Shown here in pieces: positions 12,879-13,485 of a stretch of 13,485 nucleotides of DNA; within the stretch, counting starts at the first letter, position 1; each line of letters opens with the position of its first letter. Where the stretch lies: NCBI GenBank assembly GCA_022843345.1, contig JALHNW010000021.1, forward strand, positions 1 to 13,485. Reading direction: 5' to 3'. The DNA comes from Rubritepida sp. (GTDB lineage: Bacteria > Pseudomonadota > Alphaproteobacteria > Acetobacterales > Acetobacteraceae). The notes beneath the pieces are model-generated. The model was not told where the DNA came from. It saw only the letters and a list, made by a program, of their open reading frames with translations, and did no database searches. The translations under genes were made by a program, and so were the position numbers.

Positions 12879-12960
12879 AGCAAGGCTCCGAGAAGCGTCC
12901 TTGATGGATACAATTTCTCCAGATTTTCGCCAATCAATTTCCGCCGTTCCCGACATCTCC
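12879..12960 (-). promoter_or_regulatory. Promoter region of the Bug gene
   Basis: This AT-richer stretch upstream of the Bug start contains, on the minus strand, TTGATT/TTGGCG near 12930-12938 and TTGTAT near 12909-12914. They could serve as weak -35 and -10 elements but match consensus poorly. The repeated 15-bp motif lies at 12900-12914, overlapping the presumed -10 or start region, which would suit a repressor. Confidence 0.4.
12900..12914 (-). promoter_or_regulatory. Candidate GntR operator, copy 2
   Basis: CTTGATGGATACAAT on the plus strand, ending 21 nt before the Bug ATG. It differs from copy 1 (9974-9988) at only two positions and has the same orientation relative to the gene it precedes. 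TGGA and TCCA (12905-12908 and 12918-12921) form a small dyad around its right half. Confidence 0.45.
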
Positions 12961-13233
12961 CGCGGCGATCATCCGCACCACCAGGACGCTCCCCGCCTCG
13001 AAGGCGCGCAGCGCGGCGCCGGTTGTGCCCGCCGGCCCGCCCGGCCGCCTTCAGCGCCGCAGGGTCGGCTCGGGACGTGAGGAGCCTACGCGACGCGCAC
13101 GCGAGGGACGGCAGGCGCGGCCCAGGCCAGGCTCCAGCGCCAGGCTGCGCGAACCATGGCGGGCGGCATGCACCCCCGCGGCCAGCGCCGCGCCCATCTG
13201 GCCGCATCTGACCAGCAGCAGGTCCGCGTCCAT
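12934..13233 (-). pseudogene. Decayed ORF with Rossmann-like N-terminus, downstream of putA
   Basis: An ATG at 13233 sits in a TGATG overlap with the putA stop. The frame reads MDADLLLVRCGQMGAALAAG, then VHAARHGSRSLALEPG. This looks like a beta-alpha-beta dinucleotide-binding unit in which the first glycine of GxGxxG is Arg (RCGQMG) and an acidic residue (E) ends the second strand. The frame becomes arginine-rich and stops at TGA 13051-13053. Continuing in the same frame beyond that stop gives a plausible stretch, GAALRAFEAGSVLVVRMIAAG, ending at 12934. In between, another frame looks more coding, so a frameshift as well as the stop is likely. A flavoprotein or NAD-binding enzyme remnant is my best guess; the family is not identified. 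Confidence 0.4.
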
Positions 13234-13484
13234 CACAGGCTCATGAGCGCGGCGTTGCCGCCGGCGGCGGCGGTGTTGGTGCTGGTGCTGGTGCTGCGCT
13301 CGGCCAGCAGCATGTCGGGCGGGTAAAGGCCATCCGCGCCGGGGCGCAGCACGGGGCAGATCGGCCCTTCGCCCGCCGCAAGTTCGCGCAGCAGGGCCAG
13401 GAGGGCGGCGCCGTCGCCGTCGAACAGCACCGCGTCGGCCGCGCCGCCCACGCGCACCCGCGCGGCCAGGGCGGGCGGCAACCA
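13233..13484 (-). CDS. putA: Bifunctional proline dehydrogenase/L-glutamate gamma-semialdehyde dehydrogenase PutA, C-terminal end
   Basis: The last 83 codons of a gene that starts beyond the right edge. The frame reads WLPPALAARVRVGGAADAVL, FDGDGAALLALLRELA, an AERSTSTSTNTAAAGGNAAL segment, and ends MSL before TGA at 13233-13235. The terminal 'ERS---NTAAAGGNA-LM' is the hallmark C-terminus of PutA, the membrane-associated flavoenzyme that oxidises proline to glutamate in two steps. The family normally has S-x-S-x-N-T here; this copy has an extra Ser-Thr from a short DNA repeat. The catalytic proline dehydrogenase and aldehyde dehydrogenase domains are outside the window, so their integrity cannot be judged. 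Its transcription runs toward the amino-acid module, but a decayed ORF and a promoter region lie between. Confidence 0.85.
   Translation of the reverse strand, partial: WLPPALAARVRVGGAADAVLFDGDGAALLALLRELAAGEGPICPVLRPGADGLYPPDMLLAERSTSTSTNTAAAGGNAALMSL
13272..13295. repeat. Hexanucleotide tandem repeat inside putA
   Basis: Three perfect copies of GGTGCT (13278-13295) are preceded by one copy with a single change (GGTGTT, 13272-13277). On the coding strand they specify Ser-Thr repeats next to the conserved NTAAAGGN motif. The repeat is in frame, so copy changes alter only the number of Ser-Thr pairs. Confidence 0.85.
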
Positions 13485-13485
13485 G

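Noticed and set aside
13051..13053. In-frame TGA read as selenocysteine
   Set aside because: The surrounding sequence shows decay and a probable frameshift, with no selenoprotein family similarity and no recognisable insertion element.
1..13485. CRISPR arrays, tRNA or rRNA genes, and complete insertion sequences
   Set aside because: No regularly spaced repeats, no cloverleaf-like or rRNA sequence and no transposase motifs were seen on either strand by reading; an automated scan was not possible.

Overview
The window comes from a very GC-rich proteobacterium. Four things point to an alphaproteobacterium of the Acetobacteraceae/Roseomonas type: strong G/C preference at third codon positions, several orphan tripartite-tricarboxylate (Bug/TctC-type) solute-binding proteins, an AapJ-type amino-acid binding protein, and a PutA C-terminus. 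The taxon is an inference; no rRNA or other marker gene is present.

Layout. (1) 2-1434: the 3' end of a plus-strand Bug receptor, a decayed minus-strand Bug C-terminus (317-406), and a complete minus-strand Bug receptor. (2) 1456-4464: an acyl-CoA module. A minus-strand crotonase is cotranscribed with the Bug receptor. A divergent plus-strand pair follows: a family III (CaiB/BaiF) CoA-transferase and a second crotonase. Neither crotonase has the two glutamates of classical enoyl-CoA hydratase. (3) 4465-5600: a patch of relics. It holds a DUF4160 C-terminus without its start, a DUF2442 gene that loses its normal tail, an 80-residue piece of a hydantoinase B/oxoprolinase subunit joined directly to it, and an unassigned minus-strand fragment. 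(4) 5601-12878: a compact amino/imino-acid module. The minus operon reads flavin oxidoreductase > AapJ-like binding protein > ketimine reductase (DpkA-like) > Bug receptor, with ATGA/GTGA overlaps at the last two junctions. The divergent plus operon reads a second flavin oxidoreductase > GntR/FCD regulator. A convergent minus-strand Bug gene ends on the same CTAG as the regulator. (5) 12879-13484: a promoter region, a decayed Rossmann-type ORF, and the 3' end of putA.

How the genes may work together. In the acyl-CoA module, a carboxylate bound by the Bug protein could be activated by CoA transfer and processed by the crotonases. In region 4, AapJ-like capture of an amino acid, oxidation by one or both DAO-family flavoenzymes to an imino or keto acid, and reduction of the cyclic imine by the DpkA-like enzyme would form a D- to L- or cyclic imino-acid conversion route. 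The nearby putA could consume proline, although it may belong to another operon. Two near-identical 15-bp motifs (9974-9988 and 12900-12914) lie just upstream of the two minus-strand transcription units of this module, so the linked GntR regulator may control both. No ABC permease or ATPase and no TctA/TctB membrane subunit is encoded in the window.
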